Shown: positions 37,254 through 45,611 of the stretch, in pieces | Layout: each line of letters starts with the position of its first letter | How positions within the stretch are numbered: position 1 is the first letter of the stretch | Virus record (IMG/VR): IMGVR_UViG_3300020578_000008 | Coordinates: 92,599-156,598 of that record | Direction: 5' to 3' (one strand) | Source of the DNA: a virus | DNA length: 64,000 nt | Notes under the pieces: model-generated | Databases searched by the model: none | The model's input: only the letters and a program-made list of their open reading frames with translations | What the model was told of the DNA's origin: nothing | Program-made: the position numbers and the translations under genes

Positions 37254-39440
37254 ATGACCGTCAATCACGAAGTTAAAGGTACTCTCGCCAAACTGCTTGC
37301 TACAGAGAACCTTATCATTGAGCACAGGAAGGTCTCTACCGCCTGCTTTGATGTTCTGAACCGTGTTCTGGTACTTCCTATCTGGGACAGAGCTTCAAGC
37401 ACCGTGTACGACCTCCTGGTGGGGCATGAGGTGGGTCATGCTATCTATACCCCTAGCGAAGATTGGTCTGAGAAGTATAAAATTCCTAAAGACTTTGTGA
37501 ACGTGATTGAGGATGCTCGTATTGAGAAGCTGATGAAGCGTAAGTATCCTGGTCTTGCTCGTAGTTTTTATAACGGATACAAAGAACTTAATGATGATGA
37601 CTTCTTTAGTATTGCTAATGAAGATATGAATAACGTTTCTTTGATTGACCGTATCAATCTTCATTTCAAAATCGGTTCTCATGCTTGTATTCCTTTTTCC
37701 GAGAAGGAACAAATGTATGTTGAAATGACTGAGAAAGCAGAAAGCTTTCAGGATGTTATTGAAATCTGTCAATTAATTTATAAAGAGATCCAAGATAAAA
37801 TACAGGAGTCTGTGGAAGTTCCCGCCAATGTTTCCAATAATGAATCTGGTGTAGGTGAAAACATGAATGGTAGTCAATCTTCTTCAGAAGAATTTACCGA
37901 AGAATCTGAGGAAGGAGATACAAACAGTACGGAAGAAAATTTATCTGATATGCTTGATAGCAATTCCAATTCTGTTCATCCTGAAGTTGATGAGACTGTT
38001 TCTAAAACTCAAAAGTCGTTTGATAATGAAGCAGAAAAACTGACGGATAAATTTCCTTTTGTTGATGATCATACTTACGTCGAAGTTCCTGAAGCTGAGA
38101 TCGATAAAATTATTGTAGATACGAATACCATTCGTCCTTATTTGACTGCCCAATTTCGTTATACTGAGCTTGACAAGCAAAAACATTTCGGGAAAATTTT
38201 TGATCGCTCAGATACTGAGTATCGTAAATATAAAACAGAATCTCAAAAAGAAGTTAATTATCTTGTTAAAGAATTTGAGATGAAAAAATCTGCTGATTCT
38301 TATCAACGGTCGGCAGTTTCTAAAACTGGTGTTCTTGATACTGGTAAACTTCATACTTACAAGTACAATGAAGATCTTTTCAAGAAAGTTTCTGTAATTC
38401 CTGACGGTAAAAATCATGGTCTAATTTTTGTGGTTGACTGGTCTGGTTCTATGGGGAACTATATTCTTGATACTGTCAAGCAATTACTTAATCTTGTTTG
38501 GTTCTGTAAGAAAGTTCAAATTCCTTTTGAGGTATATGGATTTACTTATGAATGGTCTCCTCGTTTAGTTGATGCTAATTGTGATTTTGATTTTGAAAAA
38601 AATTACAGGTACGAACGAAAGCATGGATCAATTTCTATCCATAGGAATTTTTATCTCTTAAACTTCCTCACTTCTAAAGCAAGTGGTAGAAACTTTGAGC
38701 AAGATTGCCTTCACCTTTGGCGACTTGCTTTTAAGATGGGAGATCCCCACGACAATTCGTATCGTATTCCTCCTGGTTTTGATTTGAGTGGAACTCCCCT
38801 TAATGAATCAGTGATTGCCCTTCATCAAATTATTCCTCAGTTCAAATCTCAGTACAAACTCCAAAAAGTAAATGTTGTTATTCTTACTGATGGGGAATCT
38901 AATGGAATTACCTATGATGTAGATCTCAGTAGAAAGTATCCTGGTGGTCCTAGTCGTCTTGGCAATCATCATGTAAACAATCAAATTCTTCGTAATCGAA
39001 AGACTGGTCGAATCTATCGTAGGTTCGGTAACAGGATGCCCGATGGGATTACTACTATTCTTTTAGAAGATCTCAAGCATACTTTTCCAGAAGTTAACTT
39101 GATTGGTTTCCGTATTCTTACTGGATCTAGTGCTTCTAGTTTGATCCGTGAATCACAAGGTCTTAATAGCTACAACTATTTTGTTGAAGAACCTAAGTCC
39201 GTTAAAAAAGCACAAGATCTTATTTCTATTTGGAAAAAAGATAAGTCTGTTGAATTGAATGAAGGTATTGGTTATCACGCTCTGTATGCTATTTCCGCTC
39301 ATAATCTTTCTGCTAACACAGAATTTGATGTAGATCAAAATGCTTCTACTAAAGAAATTGGTAGAGCATTCCGAGGAATGCTTAAAAAGAAAACAGTGAA
39401 TAAGAAAATTCTTTCGTCGTTTGCTAGACTCGTATCTTGA
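37254..39440 (+). CDS. Metallopeptidase-like VWA protein (CobT/NorD-like)
   Basis: 728 residues. The N-terminus carries HEVGH (58-62) and, 24 residues on, NVIEDARIE with Glu86, a plausible gluzincin-type zinc site. The middle (about 180-250) is a low-complexity Ser/Glu linker. The C-terminal half is a von Willebrand A domain with MIDAS DWSGSM (Asp395, Ser397, Ser399) and ILTDGES. CobT and NorD proteins combine an EDAR-type region with VWA and work with a MoxR/CobS AAA+ partner, which here is the next gene. The substrate is unknown. The first 200 bp are clearly more GC-rich than the rest. True cobalt chelation is unlikely, as no CobN is seen here. Confidence 0.82.
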   Translation: MTVNHEVKGTLAKLLATENLIIEHRKVSTACFDVLNRVLVLPIWDRASSTVYDLLVGHEVGHAIYTPSEDWSEKYKIPKDFVNVIEDARIEKLMKRKYPGLARSFYNGYKELNDDDFFSIANEDMNNVSLIDRINLHFKIGSHACIPFSEKEQMYVEMTEKAESFQDVIEICQLIYKEIQDKIQESVEVPANVSNNESGVGENMNGSQSSSEEFTEESEEGDTNSTEENLSDMLDSNSNSVHPEVDETVSKTQKSFDNEAEKLTDKFPFVDDHTYVEVPEAEIDKIIVDTNTIRPYLTAQFRYTELDKQKHFGKIFDRSDTEYRKYKTESQKEVNYLVKEFEMKKSADSYQRSAVSKTGVLDTGKLHTYKYNEDLFKKVSVIPDGKNHGLIFVVDWSGSMGNYILDTVKQLLNLVWFCKKVQIPFEVYGFTYEWSPRLVDANCDFDFEKNYRYERKHGSISIHRNFYLLNFLTSKASGRNFEQDCLHLWRLAFKMGDPHDNSYRIPPGFDLSGTPLNESVIALHQIIPQFKSQYKLQKVNVVILTDGESNGITYDVDLSRKYPGGPSRLGNHHVNNQILRNRKTGRIYRRFGNRMPDGITTILLEDLKHTFPEVNLIGFRILTGSSASSLIRESQGLNSYNYFVEEPKSVKKAQDLISIWKKDKSVELNEGIGYHALYAISAHNLSANTEFDVDQNASTKEIGRAFRGMLKKKTVNKKILSSFARLVS

Positions 39441-39470
39441 CAAGTAATCCAGTTTTAAAACTGTCTACCC

Positions 39471-39493
39471 CCCCTTCTCAGGAAGGGGTTTTT
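39471..39493 (+). terminator. Rho-independent terminator
   Basis: CCCCTTC, loop TCAG, GAAGGGG, five T. Lies between the VWA gene and the AAA+ gene. Confidence 0.92.
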
Positions 39494-39497
39494 CTTT

Positions 39498-39503
39498 TAT
39501 AAT
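39498..39503 (+). promoter_or_regulatory. Possible -10 box for the AAA+ gene
   Basis: Exact TATAAT 24 bp before the ATG, with a weak TTCTCA 17 bp upstream that would lie inside the terminator stem. Confidence 0.45.
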
Positions 39504-39526
39504 ACTTACACAACACAAGAGGTTTT

Positions 39527-40630
39527 ATGTCCCGAAAATCCAATATTGATCAAGCTGTTCTCATTGAGTTTCTGTCTCAAAATTATGGTGATGAGTTTGG
39601 CAGCAATGCTGTGACTGCTGCTTCTGATCACTTTGGTGTTTCCTACCCTACCCTCGCCAAACGTATTGACAAATACAAAGTTGGTCATGGTCGTTGGAAT
39701 CTGACCGTAAAAGAACTCGAAACCGTTTACGCTGCTCCTTCTGCTGCTCCTGCTGTAGAAGTTCAGCAATCAGTCGTTCAATCTCTCGTTCCTATTAAAG
39801 ATGATAACTTCATCAGCTTTGGTAATTTCAGTGATCTTAAGAAGATTCTTTCTTCTAGCATTTTTTATCCTGTGTTCATCACTGGTCTCTCTGGTAACGG
39901 TAAGACTTTTAGTGTTGAACAAGCTTGTGCTCAACTGAAGCGTGAACTGATTCGTGTCAACATCACAATTGAAACTGATGAGGATGATCTCATCGGGGGA
40001 TTCCGTCTTGTCAATGGTGATACTGTGTGGCACAACGGTCCCGTGATTGAAGCACTTGAACGAGGTGCTGTTCTTTTGCTTGATGAGATTGACCTTGCTT
40101 CTAACAAGATCATGTGTCTTCAATCTATTCTTGAAGGTAAAGGTGTCTTCCTCAAAAAGATTGGTAAGTATGTGAAGCCCGCTGCTGGTTTCAACGTGAT
40201 CGCTACTGCCAACACTAAAGGTAAGGGTTCAGATGACGGACGTTTCATCGGCACCAACGTGCTGAACGAAGCATTTCTTGAGCGTTTCGCTCTCACCTTT
40301 GAGCAAGAGTATCCCACTCAAAAAACTGAGCAGAAAATTCTTGAAAAGATGATGGAATCTTTAGGTCAGAATGATTTTGAGTTCTGTGAGAAACTGTCCC
40401 AATGGTCTGATATTATTCGTAAGACCTTTAAGGATGGTGGTATCGATGAAGTAATTTCTACTCGTCGCCTGGTTCACATCATTCGTGCCTTTAGTATTTT
40501 TGGCAAACGTATGAAAGCAATTGAAGTTTGTGTCAATCGCTTTGATGATGAAACTAAAACAGTGTTCATTGAACTGTATGATAAAATTGACGCTAATGCT
40601 CAGGAAATCAATGAAAAATATCCGTTCTGA
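39527..40630 (+). CDS. cobS: CobS-like (MoxR-type) AAA+ ATPase
   Basis: 367 residues. Walker A GLSGNGKT, Walker B VLLLDEIDLA, sensor NVIATANTKGKG and arginine-finger region FLERFALTFEQEYP give a complete MoxR-family ATPase. The N-terminal 80 residues contain a helix-turn-helix-like segment (AVTAASDHFGVSYPTLAKRI). Annotated as CobS in cyanophages, but a general chaperone role with the VWA protein upstream is more likely than cobalamin synthesis. The next small gene starts inside its 3' end. Confidence 0.9.
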   Translation: MSRKSNIDQAVLIEFLSQNYGDEFGSNAVTAASDHFGVSYPTLAKRIDKYKVGHGRWNLTVKELETVYAAPSAAPAVEVQQSVVQSLVPIKDDNFISFGNFSDLKKILSSSIFYPVFITGLSGNGKTFSVEQACAQLKRELIRVNITIETDEDDLIGGFRLVNGDTVWHNGPVIEALERGAVLLLDEIDLASNKIMCLQSILEGKGVFLKKIGKYVKPAAGFNVIATANTKGKGSDDGRFIGTNVLNEAFLERFALTFEQEYPTQKTEQKILEKMMESLGQNDFEFCEKLSQWSDIIRKTFKDGGIDEVISTRRLVHIIRAFSIFGKRMKAIEVCVNRFDDETKTVFIELYDKIDANAQEINEKYPF

Positions 40631-40784
40631 ATTTCACGGATATGTTGGACATCTTGCCGTCCTCAAAGATGGCAGGACTGTTCGGATCCTGGGAGGTCAC
40701 AATTCTAAATTATTTGTAAAACATCTTGACGGCACGATAGAAGAGTGCTATCATGATAATCTAGATTATATTACCGAGGCTTAA
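40611..40784 (+). CDS. Small beta-barrel-like protein, 57 aa
   Basis: The start at 40611 overlaps the AAA+ gene by 20 bp. An in-frame ATG at 40521 lies deep inside the AAA+ gene and is unlikely. The sequence GYVGHLAVLKDGRTVRILGG ... LFVKHLDGTIEE looks like a KOW or SH3-like strand pattern. Function unknown. The following gene starts after one base with GAGG upstream. Confidence 0.65.
   Translation: MKNIRSEFHGYVGHLAVLKDGRTVRILGGHNSKLFVKHLDGTIEECYHDNLDYITEA
40726..40754 (+). promoter_or_regulatory. Possible sigma70-type promoter
   Basis: TTGACG (40726-40731), 17 bp, TATCAT (40749-40754), inside the small gene at 40611 and 31 bp before the ATG at 40786. GATAG and CTATC arms form a small dyad across it. 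Confidence 0.4.
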
Positions 40785-40785
40785 A

Positions 40786-41064
40786 ATGGCTAACAAACCC
40801 CAAACTGAAGTTGTGCTTAAATTTGGCACAATTAAAACAAATTATTTGCTTGACGGATTGGCTTCTTTGCTGAATGATCATGAGCATAAAATTTTTATGA
40901 TGAAAGATACAAATTATACAATCTATAAAAATTTGTATGATGAAATTAACACCGCTCTTGTTAAGGCACAAAAAGGTTCTGGTTATAGTAAGAGAGGAGT
41001 AAAACGAGAATTTGTTGATCCAGAACGCAGGAATTATCTCCTTCAACAAGAACAAAATTATTGA
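40786..41064 (+). CDS. Hypothetical protein, 92 aa
   Basis: I do not recognise it. Basic, mostly helical (GTIKTNYLLDGLASLLNDHE, then VDPERRNYLLQQEQNY at the end). Good ribosome-binding site (GAGGCTTAAA). Conserved position between the AAA+ gene and the clamp suggests an early accessory protein. Confidence 0.7.
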   Translation: MANKPQTEVVLKFGTIKTNYLLDGLASLLNDHEHKIFMMKDTNYTIYKNLYDEINTALVKAQKGSGYSKRGVKREFVDPERRNYLLQQEQNY

Positions 41065-41074
41065 GAATTAAATC

Positions 41075-41383
41075 ATGCAATGGAAATACAATGAGGATAA
41101 GATCCTCAAAGATGTTGAAGACTATGTAGTTAGCACTTATGGTAGTCACTACTGTGGTCATGATGATGAGTACAGTGATATTCAAACTATCGATTTGATG
41201 GCTGCTAAAGATCTTGCTCCTGGTTTTTGTCAGGCAAACATTCTTAAGTATGGCAGTCGTTACGGCGATAAAGAAGGTCGTAACAAACGAGATCTTTTGA
41301 AAGTGATACATTACGCTATGCTGTTGCTTCACTTTGATCGCCATTATTCTCGTACTAACAACGGTCTACAGGAGTTTAAATGA
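41075..41383 (+). CDS. Hypothetical protein, DUF3310-like
   Basis: 102 residues. N-terminal WKYNEDKILKDVEDYVVSTY and C-terminal ILKYGSRYGDKEGRNKRDLL helix pair. The latter resembles the DUF3310 (phage nucleotide kinase-like) pattern of a Tyr/Arg helix followed by KxxxDLxKxxHY. It is commonly found just before gp45 in cyanophages. ATGA overlap with gp45. Function not established. Confidence 0.68.
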   Translation: MQWKYNEDKILKDVEDYVVSTYGSHYCGHDDEYSDIQTIDLMAAKDLAPGFCQANILKYGSRYGDKEGRNKRDLLKVIHYAMLLLHFDRHYSRTNNGLQEFK

Positions 41384-42054
41384 GTAACGTTACAATTTCC
41401 CAGCAAACAATGGTGGTTCTGAAGAACTTCTCCACCATCAATGGTTCTATTCTTATTCGAGAAGGAAACATGCTGAAGACTATTAGCCTTGGTGAAAATC
41501 TTATTGCTCAGTATACCTGTCCTGAAGATTTCCCATTGACTTTTGGTGTCTATGATCTCAGTCAGTTTCTGCTGGGTCTTAGTTTGTTTAACGGATTAAG
41601 ACCTGTTCTCAATTTTAATAGTAAAGATTATGTAACTATTTCTGGTGGTAATCGTAGTGCTAAGTATTACTTCAGTGATCCTGAGATTACTTTGAAGACT
41701 GCTCCAGAAAGGAATGTAAACTTCCCCGAATCTGATATTGAGTTTACTTTGACCGCTGATGATATCGAGCGGCTCCAGAAAGCATCTGGTGTTTATAATC
41801 TAGAAGATCTTTCTTTTGTTTCTACTGACGAGGGTGGTATTACTCTCAGTTTGTGTAATAAAGAAAACGATACTAGTAACGTTTACACTCAAACAGTAAA
41901 AGGTACAACTACGGGAGCACATGAATTGTTCCTTAAAGTTGAGAATCTTAAGTTGCTTCCTGGGGACTATAATGTTAAACTCTCTAGTAAGTTGATTACT
42001 GAATGGAAACATCAACAACTTGATCTCGTTTATTATATTGCTCTTGAACCTTGA
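41380..42054 (+). CDS. 45: Sliding clamp gp45
   Basis: 224 residues (T4 228). Trimeric processivity clamp for gp43, and the mobile activator of late transcription with gp55. Recognised from the N-terminal TMVVLKNFSTINGSILIREG, then FGVYDLSQFL and YYFSDPEIT. It is the first gene of the replisome cassette and overlaps gp44 (TGATG). Confidence 0.95.
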   Translation: MSNVTISQQTMVVLKNFSTINGSILIREGNMLKTISLGENLIAQYTCPEDFPLTFGVYDLSQFLLGLSLFNGLRPVLNFNSKDYVTISGGNRSAKYYFSDPEITLKTAPERNVNFPESDIEFTLTADDIERLQKASGVYNLEDLSFVSTDEGGITLSLCNKENDTSNVYTQTVKGTTTGAHELFLKVENLKLLPGDYNVKLSSKLITEWKHQQLDLVYYIALEP

Positions 42055-42998
42055 TGAATAAGAAATTTTTGTGGGTGGAAGAATATCGTCCTCATACAAT
42101 TGATGACTGTATTCTTCCAGTGAATATTAAAAACGTATTTAAAGGATTTATCGAACAGAAAGAGATCCCTAACCTTTTACTTACTGGTAGTGCTGGTGTC
42201 GGAAAGACCACAGTTGCCAAAGCCCTATGTGATGAGATTGGAGCTTCCTACATTGTTGTTAACGGTTCGGACGAGGGGAGGTTCCTCGATACGGTCAGGA
42301 ACAGGGTCAGGCAGTTTGCTACAACCGTCTCATTGACTGCTGGTGCCGCCCACAAGGTCGTCATCATTGATGAGGCGGATAACACCACTAGCGATGTTCA
42401 ACTGTCCCTCAGGACCGCTGTAGAAGAGTTTCACGGCAACTGTCGTTTTATCTTTACTTGTAACTTCCCCAATAAAATTATCGATCCTCTACACTCACGT
42501 TGTACTGTGGTTGATTTTAAAATCAATAAGGAAGAAGAAGATAAACTTCAAGCTAAGTTTTTCATTCGCTTAAAAAATATTCTTGATTCTAATTTGGTTG
42601 AGTATGATGATAAAGTTTTGATCAAACTTATCAAACGATACTATCCAGATTGGCGTCGTCTTCTTAATGAAACTCAACGCCATGCTGCTACAGGTAAAAT
42701 TGACAGTGTAATTCTTGTAGATATTTCTGATGTTAATCTTGATGATCTAATTCGTTCCGTCAAGAACAAAGAGTTTACGGTTGTCAAAAAATGGGTTGTA
42801 GAAAATATCAATAATGATCCTTCTTATATTATGAGAAAGATCTATGATAATTTGTATGACCATCTAAAATCATCTTCTATTCCAGAAGCTGTACTTATTA
42901 TTGCCAAGTACATGAGAGATATTCAGATTGTACCTGATCAAGAAATTAATCTTCTTGCTTGCCTTACCGAAATTATGATGAGTTGTGAATTCAAATGA
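42054..42998 (+). CDS. 44: Clamp loader large subunit gp44
   Basis: 314 residues (T4 319). AAA+ ATPase that opens gp45. Start ATG at 42054; a TTG codon directly before it is unnecessary. Walker A TGSAGVGKTT (Lys51), Walker B VVIIDEADN and the SRC motif LHSRCTVVDF. The segment from about 42240 to 42430 is strikingly GC-rich (one 60-base line counts 35 G+C) against about 25 percent a little downstream. A 56-aa gene starts on its stop codon. Confidence 0.96.
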   Translation: MNKKFLWVEEYRPHTIDDCILPVNIKNVFKGFIEQKEIPNLLLTGSAGVGKTTVAKALCDEIGASYIVVNGSDEGRFLDTVRNRVRQFATTVSLTAGAAHKVVIIDEADNTTSDVQLSLRTAVEEFHGNCRFIFTCNFPNKIIDPLHSRCTVVDFKINKEEEDKLQAKFFIRLKNILDSNLVEYDDKVLIKLIKRYYPDWRRLLNETQRHAATGKIDSVILVDISDVNLDDLIRSVKNKEFTVVKKWVVENINNDPSYIMRKIYDNLYDHLKSSSIPEAVLIIAKYMRDIQIVPDQEINLLACLTEIMMSCEFK

Positions 42999-43165
42999 GA
43001 GTAAAAACCACACCACAAAATGTATTGGAAGCAAACCTCGGTTTGTTTTGTGCTAAAATGAACTTGCCCGCTGCTGCAGCCCACTGTGGCATGACACACA
43101 AAGAAATGAAATTAACATTTCGTGAATTTTTGAAGTATCACCCAGCTAATTATGAAATCTCTTAA
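42995..43165 (+). CDS. Small conserved protein, 56 aa
   Basis: Starts with ATGA overlap on the gp44 stop and runs 14 bases into dam. The sequence MRVKTTPQNVLEANLGLFCA ... AAAAHCGMTHKEMKLTFREF looks like a compact helix-turn-helix-type domain (AAAHCGMTHKEMKL). I recall similar proteins beside gp44 in cyanophages. Not gp62, which is found downstream. Function unknown. Confidence 0.72.
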   Translation: MRVKTTPQNVLEANLGLFCAKMNLPAAAAHCGMTHKEMKLTFREFLKYHPANYEIS

Positions 43166-43979
43166 GACTCCTCTTCGTTATCCTGGTGGGAAATCCCGAG
43201 CAGTATCAAAACTATTTCAATATATTCCTGATCTGAAGACCTTTGATGAATACCGAGAACTATTTCTTGGTGGTGGTTCTGTAGCACTTGAAGTTGCCAA
43301 GCGATATCCTTTCTTGGATATCTGGGTGAATGATCTATACAATCCTCTGTATACCTTCTGGTGTATTCTTCGTGATGAACCAAAGGAACTGTACGAATGT
43401 ATCAAAGGATATAAAGAAGACTATGGCACTCCTGAACTTGCCAGAGAACTTTTCAATTTGATGAAGGATCATCTCAATCATCCAGAAGCAGAAGATTTCT
43501 ATCGTGCTGTAGCATTCTACATTATCAATAAGTGTAGTTTCTCTGGGTTGACTGAAAGTTCTTCTTTCTCACCACAAGCAAGTATCAATAATTTTTCTAT
43601 GAATAATATTGAAAAACTTCCTGGGTATGGTGAGATTATCAAAGACTGGAAGATTACTAACCATTCGTATGAAAAACTATTGACCGATGATATGGGTGTA
43701 TTTGTGTATCTGGATCCTCCTTATGACATTAAGGATAATCTCTATGGGCGTAAAGGATCAATGCACAAAGGATTTGATCACGATAAGTTTGCTATTGATT
43801 GTGACAGGCACCTTTGTTCTCAACTGGTCTCATACAACAATTCCAATCTCGTGAAGGAACGTTTTAAAGAGTGGACAGTTGGTGAATTCTCACACACTTA
43901 CACCATGAGGTCCACGGGGTCCTATAATACAGATCAAGCAAGTCGGCACGAACTGGTGCTGTTTAATTATGAAGTGTAA
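43152..43979 (+). CDS. dam: DNA adenine methylase (Dam, D12 class)
   Basis: 275 residues. Transfers methyl from S-adenosylmethionine to N6 of adenine, probably GATC. Motifs in order: LRYPGGKSR (8-16), FLGGGSVALEVAK (the FxGG SAM site) and catalytic DPPY (188-191). All key residues are present. It is inserted between gp44 and gp62, which are adjacent in T4. Likely protects phage DNA from restriction or marks replication. Confidence 0.93.
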   Translation: MKSLKTPLRYPGGKSRAVSKLFQYIPDLKTFDEYRELFLGGGSVALEVAKRYPFLDIWVNDLYNPLYTFWCILRDEPKELYECIKGYKEDYGTPELARELFNLMKDHLNHPEAEDFYRAVAFYIINKCSFSGLTESSSFSPQASINNFSMNNIEKLPGYGEIIKDWKITNHSYEKLLTDDMGVFVYLDPPYDIKDNLYGRKGSMHKGFDHDKFAIDCDRHLCSQLVSYNNSNLVKERFKEWTVGEFSHTYTMRSTGSYNTDQASRHELVLFNYEV

Positions 43980-44109
43980 AGTTCAACTGTATGTTGGTGG
44001 CAAAGTCTTTGACGAAATTGTTGAAGCAGTTAATTACCAAGATGCCAAGCAAACTGCTCTGGCACGAAATCCTAAAGCAAAAGTTGTTAGTGTAACCTCT
44101 GTTCTATGA
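43969..44109 (+). CDS. Small conserved protein, 46 aa
   Basis: Starts inside the 3' end of dam and overlaps gp62 by ATGA. MKCKVQLYVGGKVFDEIVEA, then DAKQTALARNP, then KVVSVTSVL. Nearly the same small protein accompanies gp62 in cyanophages. Probably a compact alpha/beta fold. Function unknown; it may be a clamp-loader accessory. Confidence 0.72.
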   Translation: MKCKVQLYVGGKVFDEIVEAVNYQDAKQTALARNPKAKVVSVTSVL

Positions 44110-44492
44110 AGCATGAATTAAAAGACTATCTTTATACAATTAACCAATCAAAACAAAATCTTTTAGAAGAAGATCCTGAGGCAGAAAAAGATTATCCACC
44201 TTTTATTGTCAATAAATGTTTGGCATCATTTACTGATACTATTTTGTATGCCAATGAAATGAATAAAAATTGTCATCTTCCTAAAAAATTACAATACGAT
44301 TTTTTTATAAATAGTTTGAAACCGAGGAAAAGATTTTCTCCTTGGATCAAAAAACAAACTCTTGAGCATCTTGAATTGGTGAAGGAGTATTATGGTTACA
44401 GTCATAATAAAGCTCTAGAAGCATTGAGGATTCTTAGGACCGATCAACTTGATTTTATAAAAAAATCGTTAGACAAAGGTGGAACTAAATGA
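44106..44492 (+). CDS. 62: Clamp loader small subunit gp62
   Basis: 128 residues, shorter than T4 gp62 (187). Forms the clamp loader with gp44. Signatures: LKDYLYTINQSKQNLLEED, YPPFIVNKCLASFTDTILYA, and KPRKRFSPWIKK, then YGYSHNKALEAL. Overlaps by ATGA on both sides. Confidence 0.92.
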   Translation: MKHELKDYLYTINQSKQNLLEEDPEAEKDYPPFIVNKCLASFTDTILYANEMNKNCHLPKKLQYDFFINSLKPRKRFSPWIKKQTLEHLELVKEYYGYSHNKALEALRILRTDQLDFIKKSLDKGGTK

Positions 44493-44911
44493 CAACTGAT
44501 ATTGAAATACAATGGCAACAATCTGATATGGTTGAAGTTGCTTTAGGACAACCAGATGATTTTCTGAAAGTCCGTGAGACTCTAACTAGAATCGGTGTCG
44601 CTTCTAGAAAGGAACGAAAGATTTATCAATCTTGTCACATCCTTCATAAACAAGGTAAGTATTATATTGTTCATTTCAAGGAACTGTTTGCCCTTGATGG
44701 AAAGAAAACAAATCTTTCATTGAATGATTTACAGCGTAGAAATCGAATCATTCAACTTCTTTCTGATTGGGGTCTTGTTACTGTAGTTAATCCAACTAGT
44801 ATTGAAGATGTTGCTCCTTTAAACCAAATTAAAGTTTTATCTTTCAAAGATAAAGATGAATGGACTTTAGAAAGCAAATATAATATTGGACGGAAAAAGC
44901 AAGAAGTATAA
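44489..44911 (+). CDS. regA: Translational repressor RegA
   Basis: 140 residues (T4 122). Binds start regions of early mRNAs, including gp44, gp45 and its own in T4. Sequence pattern DMVEVALGQPDDFLKVRETL, TRIGVASRKERKIYQSCHIL and LNDLQRRNRIIQLLSDWGLV. Classical place after gp62. In T4 gp43 follows directly, whereas here hsp20 and three Sm-like genes intervene. Confidence 0.93.
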   Translation: MTTDIEIQWQQSDMVEVALGQPDDFLKVRETLTRIGVASRKERKIYQSCHILHKQGKYYIVHFKELFALDGKKTNLSLNDLQRRNRIIQLLSDWGLVTVVNPTSIEDVAPLNQIKVLSFKDKDEWTLESKYNIGRKKQEV

Positions 44912-44943
44912 ACCGAACAGTAAATGTATGGTTATCAGTACGT

Positions 44944-44995
44944 TTCTTTTTTAAGCGTGTTACTATATAATAGTAAGAGATGCCTTCGGGATCTC
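44944..44995 (+). promoter_or_regulatory. hsp20 promoter region with dyad over -10 and UUCG leader hairpin
   Basis: TATAAT at 44966-44971 with a weak TTTCTT 16 bp upstream. A perfect 7-bp inverted repeat, TTACTAT-ATA-ATAGTAA (44960-44976), covers the -10. Just downstream GAGATgCC, TTCG, GGATCTC (44978-44995) would form a hairpin with one bulged base at the 5' end of the mRNA, not followed by a T run, so not a terminator. Confidence 0.6.
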
Positions 44996-45028
44996 ACTTA
45001 AACACTCGCTTATTCAAGGAGCAATCAA

Positions 45029-45514
45029 ATGACAAATACATATACCTGGGATGTTTATACTCCCTTTGGTGTAGGGTTAGAAAATATTTTTAATAGGCTT
45101 GATGCTATGTCAGGTCATAACACTAGTTACCCACCATATAACATTATCAAAAACGATGAATCTAATTACGAAATTGAAGTTGCTTTGGCAGGATTCAAAT
45201 CAGAAGAGATTGAAGTCTCTACAGAACAAAACATTCTCCGAGTTACCTCGAAGGTTTCGAAACGAGATACTGAACGAACTTACTTACACAAAGGTCTCTC
45301 CAAACGTTCCTTCTTTCACAGTTGGCAACTTGCCGACGACGTAAGAGTATCTTCTGTTGATTTTGCTGATGGTCTGTTGGTAGTATCTTTAGAAAAAATT
45401 ATTCCAGAGCATCAAAAGAAAACGGTATATAAAATTAGTAATGTAGAATTACCCGTACCAGAGTTCTTGACGGAAGATCGTACTTCAAACTTTCCTGGAG
45501 AAAATAATAAATAA
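45029..45514 (+). CDS. hsp20: Small heat-shock protein Hsp20
   Basis: 161 residues. Alpha-crystallin-domain chaperone, a signature cyanophage gene. The domain spans about 38-125: PYNIIKNDESNYEIEVALAG, then FKSEEIEVSTEQNILRVTSK, and GLSKRSFFHSWQLADDVRVS, then ADGLLVVSLEK. Ribosome-binding site CAAGGAGCAATCAA. It has its own promoter region and a terminator. Confidence 0.94.
   Translation: MTNTYTWDVYTPFGVGLENIFNRLDAMSGHNTSYPPYNIIKNDESNYEIEVALAGFKSEEIEVSTEQNILRVTSKVSKRDTERTYLHKGLSKRSFFHSWQLADDVRVSSVDFADGLLVVSLEKIIPEHQKKTVYKISNVELPVPEFLTEDRTSNFPGENNK
45506..45513 (+). promoter_or_regulatory. Late-like motif AATAAATA (probably not used)
   Basis: Overlaps the hsp20 end, but a terminator lies between it and the next gene, so it may be chance. 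Confidence 0.2.
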
Positions 45515-45531
45515 TTAAGTATCGTCGGCGC

Positions 45532-45574
45532 GGGAGTTCCCTTGGCAAATATCAAGGGGGGCTCCCATTTTTTT
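45532..45574 (+). terminator. Rho-independent terminator with long two-part stem
   Basis: GGGAG, then CCCTTG, loop, CAAGGG, then CTCCC, with small internal loops and a seven-T run. Ends hsp20. Confidence 0.88.
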
Positions 45575-45580
45575 ATTATG

Positions 45581-45589
45581 TGGTATAAT
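45581..45589 (+). promoter_or_regulatory. Extended -10 promoter TGGTATAAT
   Basis: TGn followed by exact TATAAT, 22 bp before the ATG at 45612 and right after the terminator. It may start the operon running to gp43, uvsX and gp41. Confidence 0.6.
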
Positions 45590-45611
45590 GTAATTACTGA
45601 ACTATAAACTT

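Noticed and set aside
39527-40630. CobS as evidence for cobalamin synthesis
   Set aside because: No CobN or other cobalamin gene is in the window, and the motifs fit any MoxR-type ATPase.
42995-43165. Small gene after gp44 as a truncated gp62
   Set aside because: A clear gp62 homologue lies at 44106, and the small protein does not resemble it.
44978-44995. Hairpin after regA read as a terminator
   Set aside because: No T run follows and it lies downstream of the hsp20 -10 box; better explained as a leader structure.
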